From: Polyangium sp. 6x1
GTDB lineage: Bacteria > Myxococcota_A > Polyangia > Polyangiales > Polyangiaceae
DNA length: 64,000 nucleotides
Reading direction: 5' to 3'
Assembly: GCF_029946515.1 (NCBI RefSeq)
Contig: NZ_JARZHH010000004.1
Span: 62,001 to 126,000, forward strand
A program made the translations under genes and the position numbers. Shown in pieces: positions 35,531 to 43,881 of the stretch (position 1 is the stretch's first letter; every line of letters begins with the position of its first letter). The notes beneath the pieces were generated by a model. The model ran no database searches and was not told the origin of the DNA. It worked only from the letters and a program-made list of their open reading frames with translations.

Positions 35531-37636
35531 TCACGACGAAGCGCGCTCGCGACGGGGTTTGTCCTTGGAGACACGCCGCGAACGGTCCGGCCGCGCGAGG
35601 CGACGCAGCGGCGCGAGGATCGCGAGCAGGCCGAGCGTGATCACGGACGCCTTCGGCCCGCGCTTGCGCAATTTTTTCGCCGGAGCGCGGTGCATGGCCG
35701 ACGACACGTCCTCGTGGTGGGACGCGTCGATCGTCGCGACGCGTCGAGCCGCGCTGCTTGCTTTGCGCGCCGCTTCCCAGTCGCCCCAGTCGTCACTCTC
35801 GCTGCCGTCGTCCGTGTCGCCGCTGCAGTCCGAGTCGCTGCTGTCGTCGCCGTCGTCGTCCGTGTCGCCGCTGCAGCCGTCGCTCGACGAGTCGTCGTAA
35901 TAGCCGTCGTCGCCGGTGTCGGAGGTGTCGCCGCTGCAGTCGTCACTCGACGAGTCGTCGTAGTAGCCGTCGTCGCCGGTGTCGGAGGTGTCTCCGCTGC
36001 AGTCGTCACTCGACGAGTCGTCGTAGTAGCCGTCGTCGCCGGTGTCGGAGGTGTCGCCGCTGCAGTCCTCGCTCGACGAGTCGTCGTAGGAGCCGTCGTC
36101 GGAGGTGTCGCCGCTACAGTCCTCGCTCGACGAGTCGTCGTAGTAGCCGTCGTCGCCGCCGCTGCCCGTGTCGTCGGTGATCACCGGCTCCGCGGTGCCC
36201 ACGCACGTGCAGGCGACGTCGCTGTCGTAGTCGTCGTACGAACCGCCCGATCCGCCGACGCCGACGCCGACGCCGACGCCGTTCGATGCGCCTTGCCCGC
36301 CCGTGTTGCTGCTCCCGCCCGAGCTCGCGCTGCCGCTGCCCGTCGTGCTGCTGCTGCTGCTGCCGTCGCAGGAGGCGAGGTCGAGGCTCGTCGTCGTGAG
36401 CAAGGGCAGAACATCCGAAGCCGCGGGGTCGAACGTCACGGGCCACGCGCTGCCGGCCGCGTTTTTCGCGATGAACAGCGTCGCGCGCGTGAGCACCGCG
36501 TCCTTCGGGACCATGCCGGAGAGCGCGACGGAGAGGTCGTCGGCGATGCCGCCGCAGCGCAGCTTCACCGGATCGATCTCCGCGCCCGCGGGCGACTCCA
36601 CGCACGCGGCGCCGCCGTCCACGATGCCGAGACCGGCGCGCGGACAGCTCTCGGCCACCGGATAAGGCTCGTCGAGCGCGACCGCGGCCGACGCGATGCA
36701 GGTCGATGCGCTGGGGCTGCCGTCGCCGTAGATCGCGGCGCGCTGGAAGAAGCTCGTCACCACGCCCGTGATCGAGCCCGTGCCGTTCGCGATCGGCACG
36801 TTGCTCACGAGCGCCTCGTGGCTCGCGGCCTCGATCAGCACCGCATTCGAGCCGCCGGCGAGCAGCTCGTCCGCGCGCAGCGTGACGTAGTTCGATTCGT
36901 CGTCGCCCGCGCTCCAGTGCAGATCGTTCGTCGGGATCGTGATCGGCTTGCTGCCCGCGAGCACGGCCCTGCCCTTGCCGAGCAGCCACGCCGTGACGCG
37001 CAGATCCGCCGCGCCCGCGCGCGTCAGGGCGAGCGGGAGCACGGGCTCCTGCGTCGGGGACACGACGCGCAGGGTGGAGGTGACGAACGGCGCGTTCGGC
37101 GCGTCGAAGCGTTCGGCGAAGAAGCGCTTGCCCGCCATGCCGTCGAGCGCGGCGTAGACGTCGGGCGCGATGCTGAAGCCGTGCTGGTTCGCCCACGCGA
37201 GGACCGCGGCCATGTCCGGCAGGACGATGGATTGGACGGGCGCGAGGCTCTCGATCGCGCCGAGGTCGTCGGTCACGTGGAACGGATCCGTCTCGCCGGA
37301 GGGCTCCTGTCCGGGGCACGTCGGGGTCACGCCGTTCGGCGGGAAGACGCGCGGCGCGGTCGCCGCGTTGAGGGCTTCGAGCCATGCGTCGGAGCTGTGA
37401 TCGAGCGCGGCGCCGGGGGCGACGGGGACGATGATCGCGAACGGGCCGGCGTCGGCGGAGGCGCGAAGGCTGGTCCAGAGCGTGGAGCGCGCGGGGCCGA
37501 CGGCGACGGCCACGCGCTGCTCGATCGGCGTGGTCGGTTCACTCGGGAGCCAGGCGCCGGCGGCGTCGGCGTGCTGGGTCATGGCGAGGGTCGTGATCGC
37601 GGCGAGGCCCGTGAGAGGGAGCAAGCGCAAGTGCAT
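35531..37636 (-). CDS. Secreted DUF2330 protein with acidic tandem repeats and C-terminal anchor
   Basis: 701 aa from ATG 37636. A cleavable signal peptide (LTGLAAITTLAMTQHADAAG) is followed by a DUF2330 domain (to about residue 420). Then come a Ser/Gly linker and acidic repeats of 21 residues, DDGYYDDSSSDDCSGDTSDTG, each with one cysteine. The C-terminus has a basic segment, a membrane helix (ASVITLGLLAILAPL) and an Arg-rich tail, similar in layout to MYXO-CTERM-type surface sorting tags. DUF2330 proteins are common in myxobacteria and are exported; function is unknown. The Asp-rich repeats may bind calcium. Confidence 0.85.
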   Translation of the reverse strand: MHLRLLPLTGLAAITTLAMTQHADAAGAWLPSEPTTPIEQRVAVAVGPARSTLWTSLRASADAGPFAIIVPVAPGAALDHSSDAWLEALNAATAPRVFPPNGVTPTCPGQEPSGETDPFHVTDDLGAIESLAPVQSIVLPDMAAVLAWANQHGFSIAPDVYAALDGMAGKRFFAERFDAPNAPFVTSTLRVVSPTQEPVLPLALTRAGAADLRVTAWLLGKGRAVLAGSKPITIPTNDLHWSAGDDESNYVTLRADELLAGGSNAVLIEAASHEALVSNVPIANGTGSITGVVTSFFQRAAIYGDGSPSASTCIASAAVALDEPYPVAESCPRAGLGIVDGGAACVESPAGAEIDPVKLRCGGIADDLSVALSGMVPKDAVLTRATLFIAKNAAGSAWPVTFDPAASDVLPLLTTTSLDLASCDGSSSSSTTGSGSASSGGSSNTGGQGASNGVGVGVGVGGSGGSYDDYDSDVACTCVGTAEPVITDDTGSGGDDGYYDDSSSEDCSGDTSDDGSYDDSSSEDCSGDTSDTGDDGYYDDSSSDDCSGDTSDTGDDGYYDDSSSDDCSGDTSDTGDDGYYDDSSSDGCSGDTDDDGDDSSDSDCSGDTDDGSESDDWGDWEAARKASSAARRVATIDASHHEDVSSAMHRAPAKKLRKRGPKASVITLGLLAILAPLRRLARPDRSRRVSKDKPRRERASS
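35883..36179. repeat. 63-bp in-frame tandem repeat inside the DUF2330 gene
   Basis: The anchor CTCGACGAGTCGTCGTA occurs at 35883, 35946, 36009, 36072 and 36126. Three intervals are exactly 63 bp and the last is 54 bp (a nine-base in-frame deletion). Copies differ at only a few positions, so the array is young and may vary in copy number between strains. Confidence 0.9.
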
Positions 37637-37816
37637 GCAAGGGCCTTCAGCAAGCGACGTGCCTCCACCGAATTCAACCGACGAAGCGGAGATTTGTGCT
37701 TCGCCGCTCAGGATGAGAACTGTCGTTCATAGCGGGCTGCGCAAAGCTGGGAGGGCAATGAAAAAGTCGCATGTGAGGACGTAAACACACGAGCACGGCC
37801 GGGAAGCCCCCTTGCC

Positions 37817-37828
37817 GGTTACGTAACC
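37817..37828. promoter_or_regulatory. Palindrome GGTTACGTAACC, candidate MerR operator
   Basis: A perfect 12-bp palindrome ending 19 bases before the GTG of the MerR-family gene, inside the 211-bp region shared with the divergent DUF2330 gene. Position fits an autoregulatory site; this is inference. Confidence 0.4.
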
Positions 37829-37847
37829 TCATGTACCCTCGAACCCC

Positions 37848-38474
37848 GTGGATCCTCATGCACCTGCTCCGCGCACCGATTCGCCCGCCGTGGCGGATGC
37901 GCATGCGGAGGCGGACCGCCCTCGCGAGACGCAGCTCCTGACCACCGGTGAAATGGCGCGGCTGTCGAACAGCACGCTCCGCACGGTGCGTTTCTACGAG
38001 GAAGAAGGGATCTTGCGGCCCGCCCGGCGCACCGACGGCGGGCATCGGCTGTTCGAGCGCACCGAGCTCGATCGGCTGATGCTCGTGACGGACATGCGCA
38101 TGGCAGGGCTGTCGCTCGACGACATCAAGGCCATCCTCGACGTGAAGAAGACGGCGTCGTCGGGGTCCGCGGCCGCGCAGCAGGCTACGCGCGTCCTCGC
38201 CGCGCGGATCGACGAGCTGAAGGAAAAACTCGCGGTCCTGAACCGCCTGCGTGACGACCTCGAGGAGACCACGAAGATCGTCGAGCCGTGCATGCGCTGC
38301 GAGGACGAGCGGGCGTTCCCGACGGCTTGCGAGACGTGCACCGTGATGACGTCGCATCCGGTCTTGCCGCGCAGCGTGCGCGTGCTGTGGTCGATCAACC
38401 CGTGCAGCCACGAGCAGGCGCGCAAGGTCATGGCGCAGCCGGGCGGGGCCGAGGGCGAGAAAGAATCGCCTTGA
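37848..38474 (+). CDS. MerR-family transcriptional regulator with C-terminal Cys cluster
   Basis: 208 aa from GTG 37848; a later start near residue 30 is possible. Residues 31-100 are the winged-helix DNA-binding domain (LTTGEMARLSNSTLRTVRFYEEEGIL, GGHRLFERTELDRL), followed by a long coiled-coil dimerisation helix (ARIDELKEKLAVLNRLRDDL). The C-terminus has CMRC, CETC and a further Cys in NPCSHEQ, a possible metal- or FeS-binding sensor. It heads a cluster with DUF2203 and FolE genes joined by a TTGA overlap, so it may control them. Confidence 0.88.
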   Translation: MDPHAPAPRTDSPAVADAHAEADRPRETQLLTTGEMARLSNSTLRTVRFYEEEGILRPARRTDGGHRLFERTELDRLMLVTDMRMAGLSLDDIKAILDVKKTASSGSAAAQQATRVLAARIDELKEKLAVLNRLRDDLEETTKIVEPCMRCEDERAFPTACETCTVMTSHPVLPRSVRVLWSINPCSHEQARKVMAQPGGAEGEKESP

Positions 38475-38899
38475 GCGTCCGGCGGATCTGGACGGTGAAC
38501 GAGGCGAACGCGCTCGTGCCGCGCCTGTCGCTCCTCGTCGGTGAGCAGATGCGTCGCGCGTTCGACATCGACCAGCGCCTGCGCGCGATGCGAGCGCGCG
38601 GCCAGGGCGGGCGCCTGCTCGTGATGATCGAGGGCGAGGAGGCGCTCGACCCCGAGGAGCGCGCGCTCCGCGCCGAGCTTCTGGTCTACGAAGAAGGCTG
38701 GCGCGCCATCGAGGAGCTCGGCGTGGCCGTGAAGGATCCGCGCATCGGCCTCTGCGATTTCCTCGGGCAGATCGAGGGCCGCGACGTGTGGCTCTGCTGG
38801 CGGTACGGCGAGCGCGCCGTCGAGCACTGGCACGAGCTCGATCAGGGTTTTTCCGGGCGCAAGCCCATCGGGATCCCCTCGAAGCCGCTGTATAACTGA
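38471..38899 (+). CDS. DUF2203 family protein
   Basis: 142 aa from TTG 38471, overlapping the MerR stop as TTGA. The N-terminus (RRIWTVNEANALVPRLSLLV) and the C-terminal GLCDFLGQIEGRDVWLCWRYGERAVEHWHELDQGF are the DUF2203 signatures; the family is small, cytosolic and has no known function. The conserved W-x-Y-G-E and H residues suggest a ligand-binding face. It is followed five bases later by FolE. Confidence 0.85.
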   Translation: MSVRRIWTVNEANALVPRLSLLVGEQMRRAFDIDQRLRAMRARGQGGRLLVMIEGEEALDPEERALRAELLVYEEGWRAIEELGVAVKDPRIGLCDFLGQIEGRDVWLCWRYGERAVEHWHELDQGFSGRKPIGIPSKPLYN

Positions 38900-38904
38900 C
38901 CATC

Positions 38905-39468
38905 ATGATCGATCGCAGAGCAGCCGCGCGCGCCGTGGAGGATTTTCTGCGCGCCCTCGGGCACGAGCCCGTGGGCGAGCTCGAGGGCACCGGCGAGCGC
39001 GTGGCCGACGCGTGGGCGGACGACCTGCTCGAAGGCGAGTCGATCGACGCCGCCGCGGTGCTGCGCGAAGGCTCGCTTGGCGTGACCGATACGGGCACGG
39101 GCATCGTCGTCGTGCGCGACCTCGCGGTCACCACGATCTGCCCGCATCACCTCTTGCCCGCGTTTGGCTCGGCGATCGTCGCGTATCAGCCGGGCGCGCG
39201 CGTCGCGGGGATCGGCACGCTCGCCCGCGTCGTCGACGTCGTCGCGCGCAGATTGACGCTGCAGGAGCAGATCGGCGCGACGGTGGTCGACCTCATCGGC
39301 CGCGAGCTCGAAGCGAAGGGCGCGCTCTGCAAGCTCTCGCTCACGCACACCTGCCTCGTGTCGCGGGGCGAGCGGAAAACCGGGGCGATCGTGGAGACCC
39401 TCGCGTTCGGCGGATTGTTCACCACGAGCGAGGGCCGCGCGCTCGCGCTCGCCGCGCTCGGCCGCTGA
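38905..39468 (+). CDS. folE: GTP cyclohydrolase I
   Basis: 187 aa from ATG 38905. It converts GTP to 7,8-dihydroneopterin triphosphate, the first step toward folate, biopterin or queuosine-type pterins. Zinc ligands are C79 and H82 in ICPHHLLP and C150 in LTHTCLVSRGERK. The tail differs from E. coli FolE: the usual HMCMxxRG is replaced by THTCLVSRG, and the protein is somewhat short. This fits a divergent FolE1 used in a dedicated pathway. It shares a transcript with the MerR and DUF2203 genes. Confidence 0.88.
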   Translation: MIDRRAAARAVEDFLRALGHEPVGELEGTGERVADAWADDLLEGESIDAAAVLREGSLGVTDTGTGIVVVRDLAVTTICPHHLLPAFGSAIVAYQPGARVAGIGTLARVVDVVARRLTLQEQIGATVVDLIGRELEAKGALCKLSLTHTCLVSRGERKTGAIVETLAFGGLFTTSEGRALALAALGR

Positions 39469-39529
39469 GGCTCGTCCGTTCAGGGGTGTCGGCGTACGCC
39501 CCACCTGTGGTGCGTGCTACGTTCGGTCG

Positions 39530-40183
39530 ATGAACACCCTTTCGGATCTGCTGGAGGCGCTCCCGGCGTTGCCCCTCTTCCCGCTGCCGAACGCGGTGCT
39601 CTTTCCAGGCGCGCTCTTGCCCCTGCACATCTTCGAGCCCCGCTACCGCGCGATGGTGGCCGATGTGCTGAAGACGCACCGCTCGATGGCCATCGTGATG
39701 ATCACGAACGAGCGAGCCGTCGACGCGCATGGACATCCCGAGATCGCGGAGGTCGCCGGGCTCGGGACGATCCTCGACCACACGGAGCTCCCGGGCGGTC
39801 GGTACAACATCCTCCTGCGGGGCCGCGTGCGGGTTCGTCTGTCGGAGCTCCCGTTCGAGCCGCCGTACCGGCGTGCCGCGGCGGAGGTGCTCGTGCCGCC
39901 GGACGAGGACGTCACGCAGAGCGAGCTCTCGGCGCTGGTATCGACCGCGACGGCGTTCGCGCAGTTCGTTCGGGAGCGGGAGCGTGGCTTCGAGTTTCGT
40001 TTGCCGCGCGACGCCAAACCGGCTTTGCTCGCCGACCTCTGCGCCCACCACCTCGTGCTCGACGCACGCGAGCGTCAAGCGATCCTCGAGACCCTGTCAC
40101 CACGTGCGCGTGTTCGCCGCGTGGCAGAGGTCCTCGCGATGCAGAGGCACGCGCTCGGGCCGGGCGGGCGCGACCTGAATTGA
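39530..40183 (+). CDS. Lon N-terminal (LAN/PUA-like) domain protein
   Basis: 217 aa from ATG 39530. ALPLFPLPNAVLFPGALLPLHIFEPRYRAMV is the hallmark of the Lon protease substrate-binding domain found alone in many bacteria. The ATPase and protease parts of Lon are absent. The C-terminal part is helical and ends in an Arg-rich stretch. Such stand-alone proteins are thought to bind unfolded or specific substrates, but targets are unknown. Confidence 0.9.
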   Translation: MNTLSDLLEALPALPLFPLPNAVLFPGALLPLHIFEPRYRAMVADVLKTHRSMAIVMITNERAVDAHGHPEIAEVAGLGTILDHTELPGGRYNILLRGRVRVRLSELPFEPPYRRAAAEVLVPPDEDVTQSELSALVSTATAFAQFVRERERGFEFRLPRDAKPALLADLCAHHLVLDARERQAILETLSPRARVRRVAEVLAMQRHALGPGGRDLN

Positions 40184-40232
40184 GCGCGGACAGCGCGTGC
40201 GCGGCGCTCCTCATGGGCTACTCTGGCCGCCC

Positions 40233-41213
40233 ATGACCGTGAACGTCCCCCCTGCCTCCGCCGACGCGCCGATGATCGTCAAGCACCCGGGCTGCCCCGA
40301 GTGGGGCCTCGGCTATCTCTCTGAAGAGCGCGACGACAAGCGCTTCTACGACTTCGAGGACGGCATGAGCCACTCGATCGCCAAGGCCTTCTGGTCGAAG
40401 CTCGAGCCGGTCACGCTGGGCGCTGCGGAGGCGCGCGCCCTCGAGAAGAAGGTTCGCGGTCTCAAGGATCAGCGGTCGCCGTCGGGCAAGCCCAAGCAGA
40501 AGGCGGTGGCGCCCGTCCTGCCGAACTTCGACGCGCAGTTCGCGTTGTTCCTGGAGATCTTCCCGGGCGGCTTCACGAGCGCGCGTTTCGCCAAGGAGGA
40601 GCGTGGGGTCGAGGATCCGAACCCGACGGCCAAGAAGGCCAAGGCCACGCGTGCGATCGCGATGGCCACGGCGCGTGATCTCCTCGCGCGCGACGTGCTC
40701 GACAAGCAGATCCAGGCCGGCGCGTTCGCGGAGATCGTGGCGAACGTGCGCGCGGTTCACAAGGCGGCGACGGGCCTGCTCCACCCGCTCGGCGACATCA
40801 TCCCGTTCGGCAAGATGGCGGCCGAGCACGACCGTGCCGTCGCCGAGGCGGTGCGTGATCTGCTCCATGGATCCGACGCGTACGACGCGCGCTTCGATCG
40901 GCTCGTCGCGGTCCTCGGCAAGGCGAAGCTCGCGACGTGGCCGCTCGCGACGGTGCTCTCCGCGCTCCTGACGCCGGAGGAGCACGTCTTCGTGAAGCCG
41001 TCGTTCTACGAGAAGCAGGCGGCGATGATGAGCTTCCCGCTGAAGTACGAGCGCGCGCCGAGCGCCGCCGCGTACGAGCGCATGCGCGCGCTCGTCGACG
41101 ACATCACGCAGAAGCTCACGGAGAAGGGGCAGGCGCCGCGCGACAAGATGGACGTCTACTCGTTCATGGCGCGCACGATGTCGCCGCAGCAGCCTCCGAA
41201 GAAAGGCGCGTAG
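40233..41213 (+). CDS. Unknown protein with N-terminal DUF3553-like domain
   Basis: 326 aa from ATG 40233; upstream in-frame ATG is further from the coding pattern. Residues 10-55 (KHPGCPEWGLGYLSEERDDKRFYDFEDG) look like DUF3553, an SH3-like fold seen at the end of UvrD-type helicases. Residues 100-320 are helical with no recognised motif (FDAQFALFLEIFPGGF, LGDIIPFGKMAAEHDRAV). No signal peptide. Could be a nucleic-acid or RNA-polymerase-associated factor; function not known. Confidence 0.72.
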   Translation: MTVNVPPASADAPMIVKHPGCPEWGLGYLSEERDDKRFYDFEDGMSHSIAKAFWSKLEPVTLGAAEARALEKKVRGLKDQRSPSGKPKQKAVAPVLPNFDAQFALFLEIFPGGFTSARFAKEERGVEDPNPTAKKAKATRAIAMATARDLLARDVLDKQIQAGAFAEIVANVRAVHKAATGLLHPLGDIIPFGKMAAEHDRAVAEAVRDLLHGSDAYDARFDRLVAVLGKAKLATWPLATVLSALLTPEEHVFVKPSFYEKQAAMMSFPLKYERAPSAAAYERMRALVDDITQKLTEKGQAPRDKMDVYSFMARTMSPQQPPKKGA

Positions 41214-41224
41214 TCCCGAGGAGC

Positions 41225-41269
41225 GAAGATCGCTGCGCGATCTTCCGAGCATCGAACCGGTCGATGCTC
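41225..41269. repeat. Double stem-loop, copy 1 (convergent gene ends)
   Basis: GAAGATCGC-TGC-GCGATCTTC (41225-41245) and GAGCATCGA-ACCGG-TCGATGCTC (41247-41269) between the convergent stops at 41213 and 41274. The 46 bases match those at 55246-55291 except for two positions, both in the loops. Probably a bidirectional terminator-like repeat. Confidence 0.8.
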
Positions 41270-41273
41270 TCCT

Positions 41274-41798
41274 TCAGGCTCCTTCGTCCTCACCCAACGA
41301 GAGTGTCGCGTCGAGCAGCTCGCCGAACGTCGCGGGGCGGTGGGCGCGTGCAGGGGATGCGAGCGCGACGAGCTCGTCCTCCGGCAGCACGCGCCGCACG
41401 ATCGCAGGCCCTGCGGCGGCGGTCGGCTCGATGAGCACGCGCGCGTCGTCGACGGGCGTCTTTCGCTCCACACCGAGCCATCCCGCCTTGCGCGTGGGCG
41501 GCGGCTCGGCCGTGAGGCCGTCGATCTCCCAGGTCGAGTAGTCGTCGACGCGCTCGTCGCCGCGGGCCTGGGGCGCGCGCACGCTCGCGACCTTGCGCGA
41601 GGCAGGAGGTCGCTCCTCGGACTCGGGGAGCGGCTCGGCCTCGGGATCGAGGATGCCTGGCAAGGCGTCGTCGAGCGGCAGCTCGTCCTTGAGCGATCGG
41701 GGTTGTCGCGACGAAGCGGGCGGCACGAGGTCCGGCGTGGACTTCGAAACCTTCGTCTCCGGCGAGCCCGGCCAGTCCTGGTCGTCGTCGTCGCTCAA
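41274..41798 (-). CDS. Disordered acidic/proline-rich protein
   Basis: 174 aa from TTG 41798, overlapping the upstream stop as TTGA. It is Asp/Glu/Pro-rich and probably mostly disordered, with a few hydrophobic patches (YSTWEIDGL, GWLGVERK, TFGELLDATLSL). No known domain. It is translationally coupled to the 191-aa gene and both should form one transcription unit; a role as partner of that protein is inferred. Confidence 0.65.
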   Translation of the reverse strand: MSDDDDQDWPGSPETKVSKSTPDLVPPASSRQPRSLKDELPLDDALPGILDPEAEPLPESEERPPASRKVASVRAPQARGDERVDDYSTWEIDGLTAEPPPTRKAGWLGVERKTPVDDARVLIEPTAAAGPAIVRRVLPEDELVALASPARAHRPATFGELLDATLSLGEDEGA

Positions 41799-42370
41799 GC
41801 GTCACCTCGAGAGGCGGGCTCGTCGAGCTCGGCGAGCACCTCGGCCCATACCGTGCCTCGCGCGAGCTCCGCGCGCATCCTGGCCGTCGCGCCGGCGTTG
41901 CTCACGAAAAACCGCGCGCGCCCCTCGATGCGTTCGAGCCGCACGACCCGCGCGCTCTTGCCGCTCGCCACGGACAGCGCGCCTTCGAGCGCGATCTCGC
42001 AGAGCTCGTCGCCGTCCGCGCCGAGCGGCGAACCTGCGATGACGAACACGAGCGCGCGTCCCCACCGCTCGAGGTCGAGCGCGCCGAGGCCGGCGAGCGC
42101 CCACGCGGCGGCGAGCTCGGAGAGCGCGGCTTCGGGGCTCGCGTCGAGCATCACGCGTGAGAGGTCTGCGCCTTCGGAGGCGAGGCGTTTGGCGGCGGCG
42201 CGCCCGATCGACTCGCCGAGGGCGCGACCGAACACGCGACGCGCGGCCGGGCTCGCGCCGCCCCAGAGCGCCATGAGCGCCGAGGCAGGCACGACGAGGC
42301 GCGCCTCTCCGCCGAGCCGCACGAGCCCTTCGGCGAGGTCGAACGACAAAGTCCCCGCGTTCGTGTACAT
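41795..42370 (-). CDS. Unknown cytosolic protein, possibly V4R-like
   Basis: 191 aa from ATG 42370. The layout, helix-turn FGRALGESIGRAAAKRL, then GALDLERWGRALVFVIAGSPL, LCEIALEGALSVASGKSARVV and RFFVSN, recalls the V4R (4-vinyl reductase) small-molecule-binding fold, which also pairs two helices with a sheet around a ligand pocket. The cysteines that bind zinc in V4R are mostly missing (one remains, LCEIALEG). Identification is tentative. Confidence 0.65.
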   Translation of the reverse strand: MYTNAGTLSFDLAEGLVRLGGEARLVVPASALMALWGGASPAARRVFGRALGESIGRAAAKRLASEGADLSRVMLDASPEAALSELAAAWALAGLGALDLERWGRALVFVIAGSPLGADGDELCEIALEGALSVASGKSARVVRLERIEGRARFFVSNAGATARMRAELARGTVWAEVLAELDEPASRGDA

Positions 42371-42451
42371 ACGCTACCCGTGTCGAGCGGCCTTCGGAGC
42401 CCGACGAGCTCGGACCTCATGGTTGTAGGGCGTCGCGCCGAGGGGTGTCAA

Positions 42452-43867
42452 ATGGCGGCGTCGCGCTCGTCACGCATACGCGGGGCCGTCGGGTGGGCGG
42501 TGCTCCTGGTCGCTGCGGCTGCCGCTGTCGCGCCTGCGGCTGCGTCCGCGCCTGCCGCCGCCTCCGCTTCCGCTCCCGCCGCCGCTTCCGCCGCCGCTCC
42601 CGCCGCCGCTCCCCCTCCCGCTCGCCCCGCCGGGCCCTCCGTTCTCCCGGCCCGCGAACGCCCGAACGCCGCCTCCGTCCCCAAGGCGGCCTGCTCCTTC
42701 CTCGCGCCCGTCTGCGTCCATGCCGGCGCCTCCGTGGCCGACGGCTCCATCCTCCGCGCCCTCGCCTCTGCCGAACGCTCGCTCCGCGCCATGACCGCGC
42801 TCGGCTTGCCGCTCCCCTTGCCCGACGACGCGCGCGGCGGCGACGCGCGGTACGACATCTACCTCGACGAAGGCGCCCTCCCGCCGTCCACCGTCCCCGA
42901 CGGCATTGCCACGGGCGACGCCTGGGACCGCGCCGCGGCATTCTCCGTCCTCCCGCCGCCCGATCCTGCGGCCGGCTGCGCGTTCGACGCGGACCTCACC
43001 CGCGCCCTCGCCCATGCCTCCGCGCTCCGCCTCGACGCGGGCGCCGAGCCCTCCGCGATTGCGATGGCCTCTTCCGAGCTCGCCGCCACGATCGTCGATT
43101 GTGGCCTCGTCGACGCCGCCGCCGTCGACGACTTTCAGCGCGCGCCCGAGCGTGCGCTCACCGCGCTCGCGAGCCCTGACGAACCCTCGGGCGCCTTCCT
43201 CTTCGCGCGTTTCCTCGACGAGAACTACGGCACGGGCGTCCCTTCCGGCGTCCTCTGGGGCCTGCTCGCCGTCGCCGGCCAGCGCACCGAGCCTTCCGCG
43301 CTCCATTTCGCCAACGAGCCCGACGTCTTCGACGCTTTGCGCAGCAATGCCCGCGCCCGCGACAAACCTTTCGAGGACCTCCTCCTGGATTTCGCCATCG
43401 ACCGCGCGTTCGTGGGCTCGCGGAGCGACGGCGGGCACCTCGCGGACGTCGAGCGATTCGGCGATTTCGGCCGCGTCCGCTTCGAATGGTCCGTCGCCTA
43501 CGACAGCCTGCCGCGCAGGCTCGCGCCGCTCCGGCCGATCGAATCGACCGGCACGACGTACCTCTGGCTCGATTTGCAAGGCGCGCCCGAGGACGCCGAG
43601 ATCACGTTCGCCGCGGACTGGGAGCTCGGCGTGTTTTTCCACTGGGCACTCGTGAAGATCGACCGCGCCGGCGCCGAGGTCGGCCGCGTGGTCCTCGCCG
43701 GCATCAATGGCGCGACCCACGCCGACCGCACGATCCGCGACCTGCGCGGCCTCGCCGGCCTCCTCGTCGTCGGCGTGAATGCGGGCAGCATCGACCGCAG
43801 CCACCCGTTCGACCCCGACGAGGGCCCCGACTTGCCGCGCGCATATACCGTCACGCTCTACAAATGA
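42452..43867 (+). CDS. Secreted protein of unknown function
   Basis: 471 aa from ATG 42452 with GAGGGG six bases upstream. A signal peptide (residues 1-35) is followed by an Ala/Pro linker. Residues 75-260 resemble an inactive metalloprotease-like or all-alpha exoprotein found in myxobacteria; HELGH- or HExxH-type zinc motifs are absent. Residues 330-471 are beta-rich with TTYLWLDLQG, ITFAADWELG and LAGLLVVGVNAGS, similar to C-terminal sandwich domains of secreted enzymes. Function unknown. It ends 14 bases before the convergent TetR gene. Confidence 0.75.
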   Translation: MAASRSSRIRGAVGWAVLLVAAAAAVAPAAASAPAAASASAPAAASAAAPAAAPPPARPAGPSVLPARERPNAASVPKAACSFLAPVCVHAGASVADGSILRALASAERSLRAMTALGLPLPLPDDARGGDARYDIYLDEGALPPSTVPDGIATGDAWDRAAAFSVLPPPDPAAGCAFDADLTRALAHASALRLDAGAEPSAIAMASSELAATIVDCGLVDAAAVDDFQRAPERALTALASPDEPSGAFLFARFLDENYGTGVPSGVLWGLLAVAGQRTEPSALHFANEPDVFDALRSNARARDKPFEDLLLDFAIDRAFVGSRSDGGHLADVERFGDFGRVRFEWSVAYDSLPRRLAPLRPIESTGTTYLWLDLQGAPEDAEITFAADWELGVFFHWALVKIDRAGAEVGRVVLAGINGATHADRTIRDLRGLAGLLVVGVNAGSIDRSHPFDPDEGPDLPRAYTVTLYK

Positions 43868-43881
43868 TTCACGTGGCGGCC

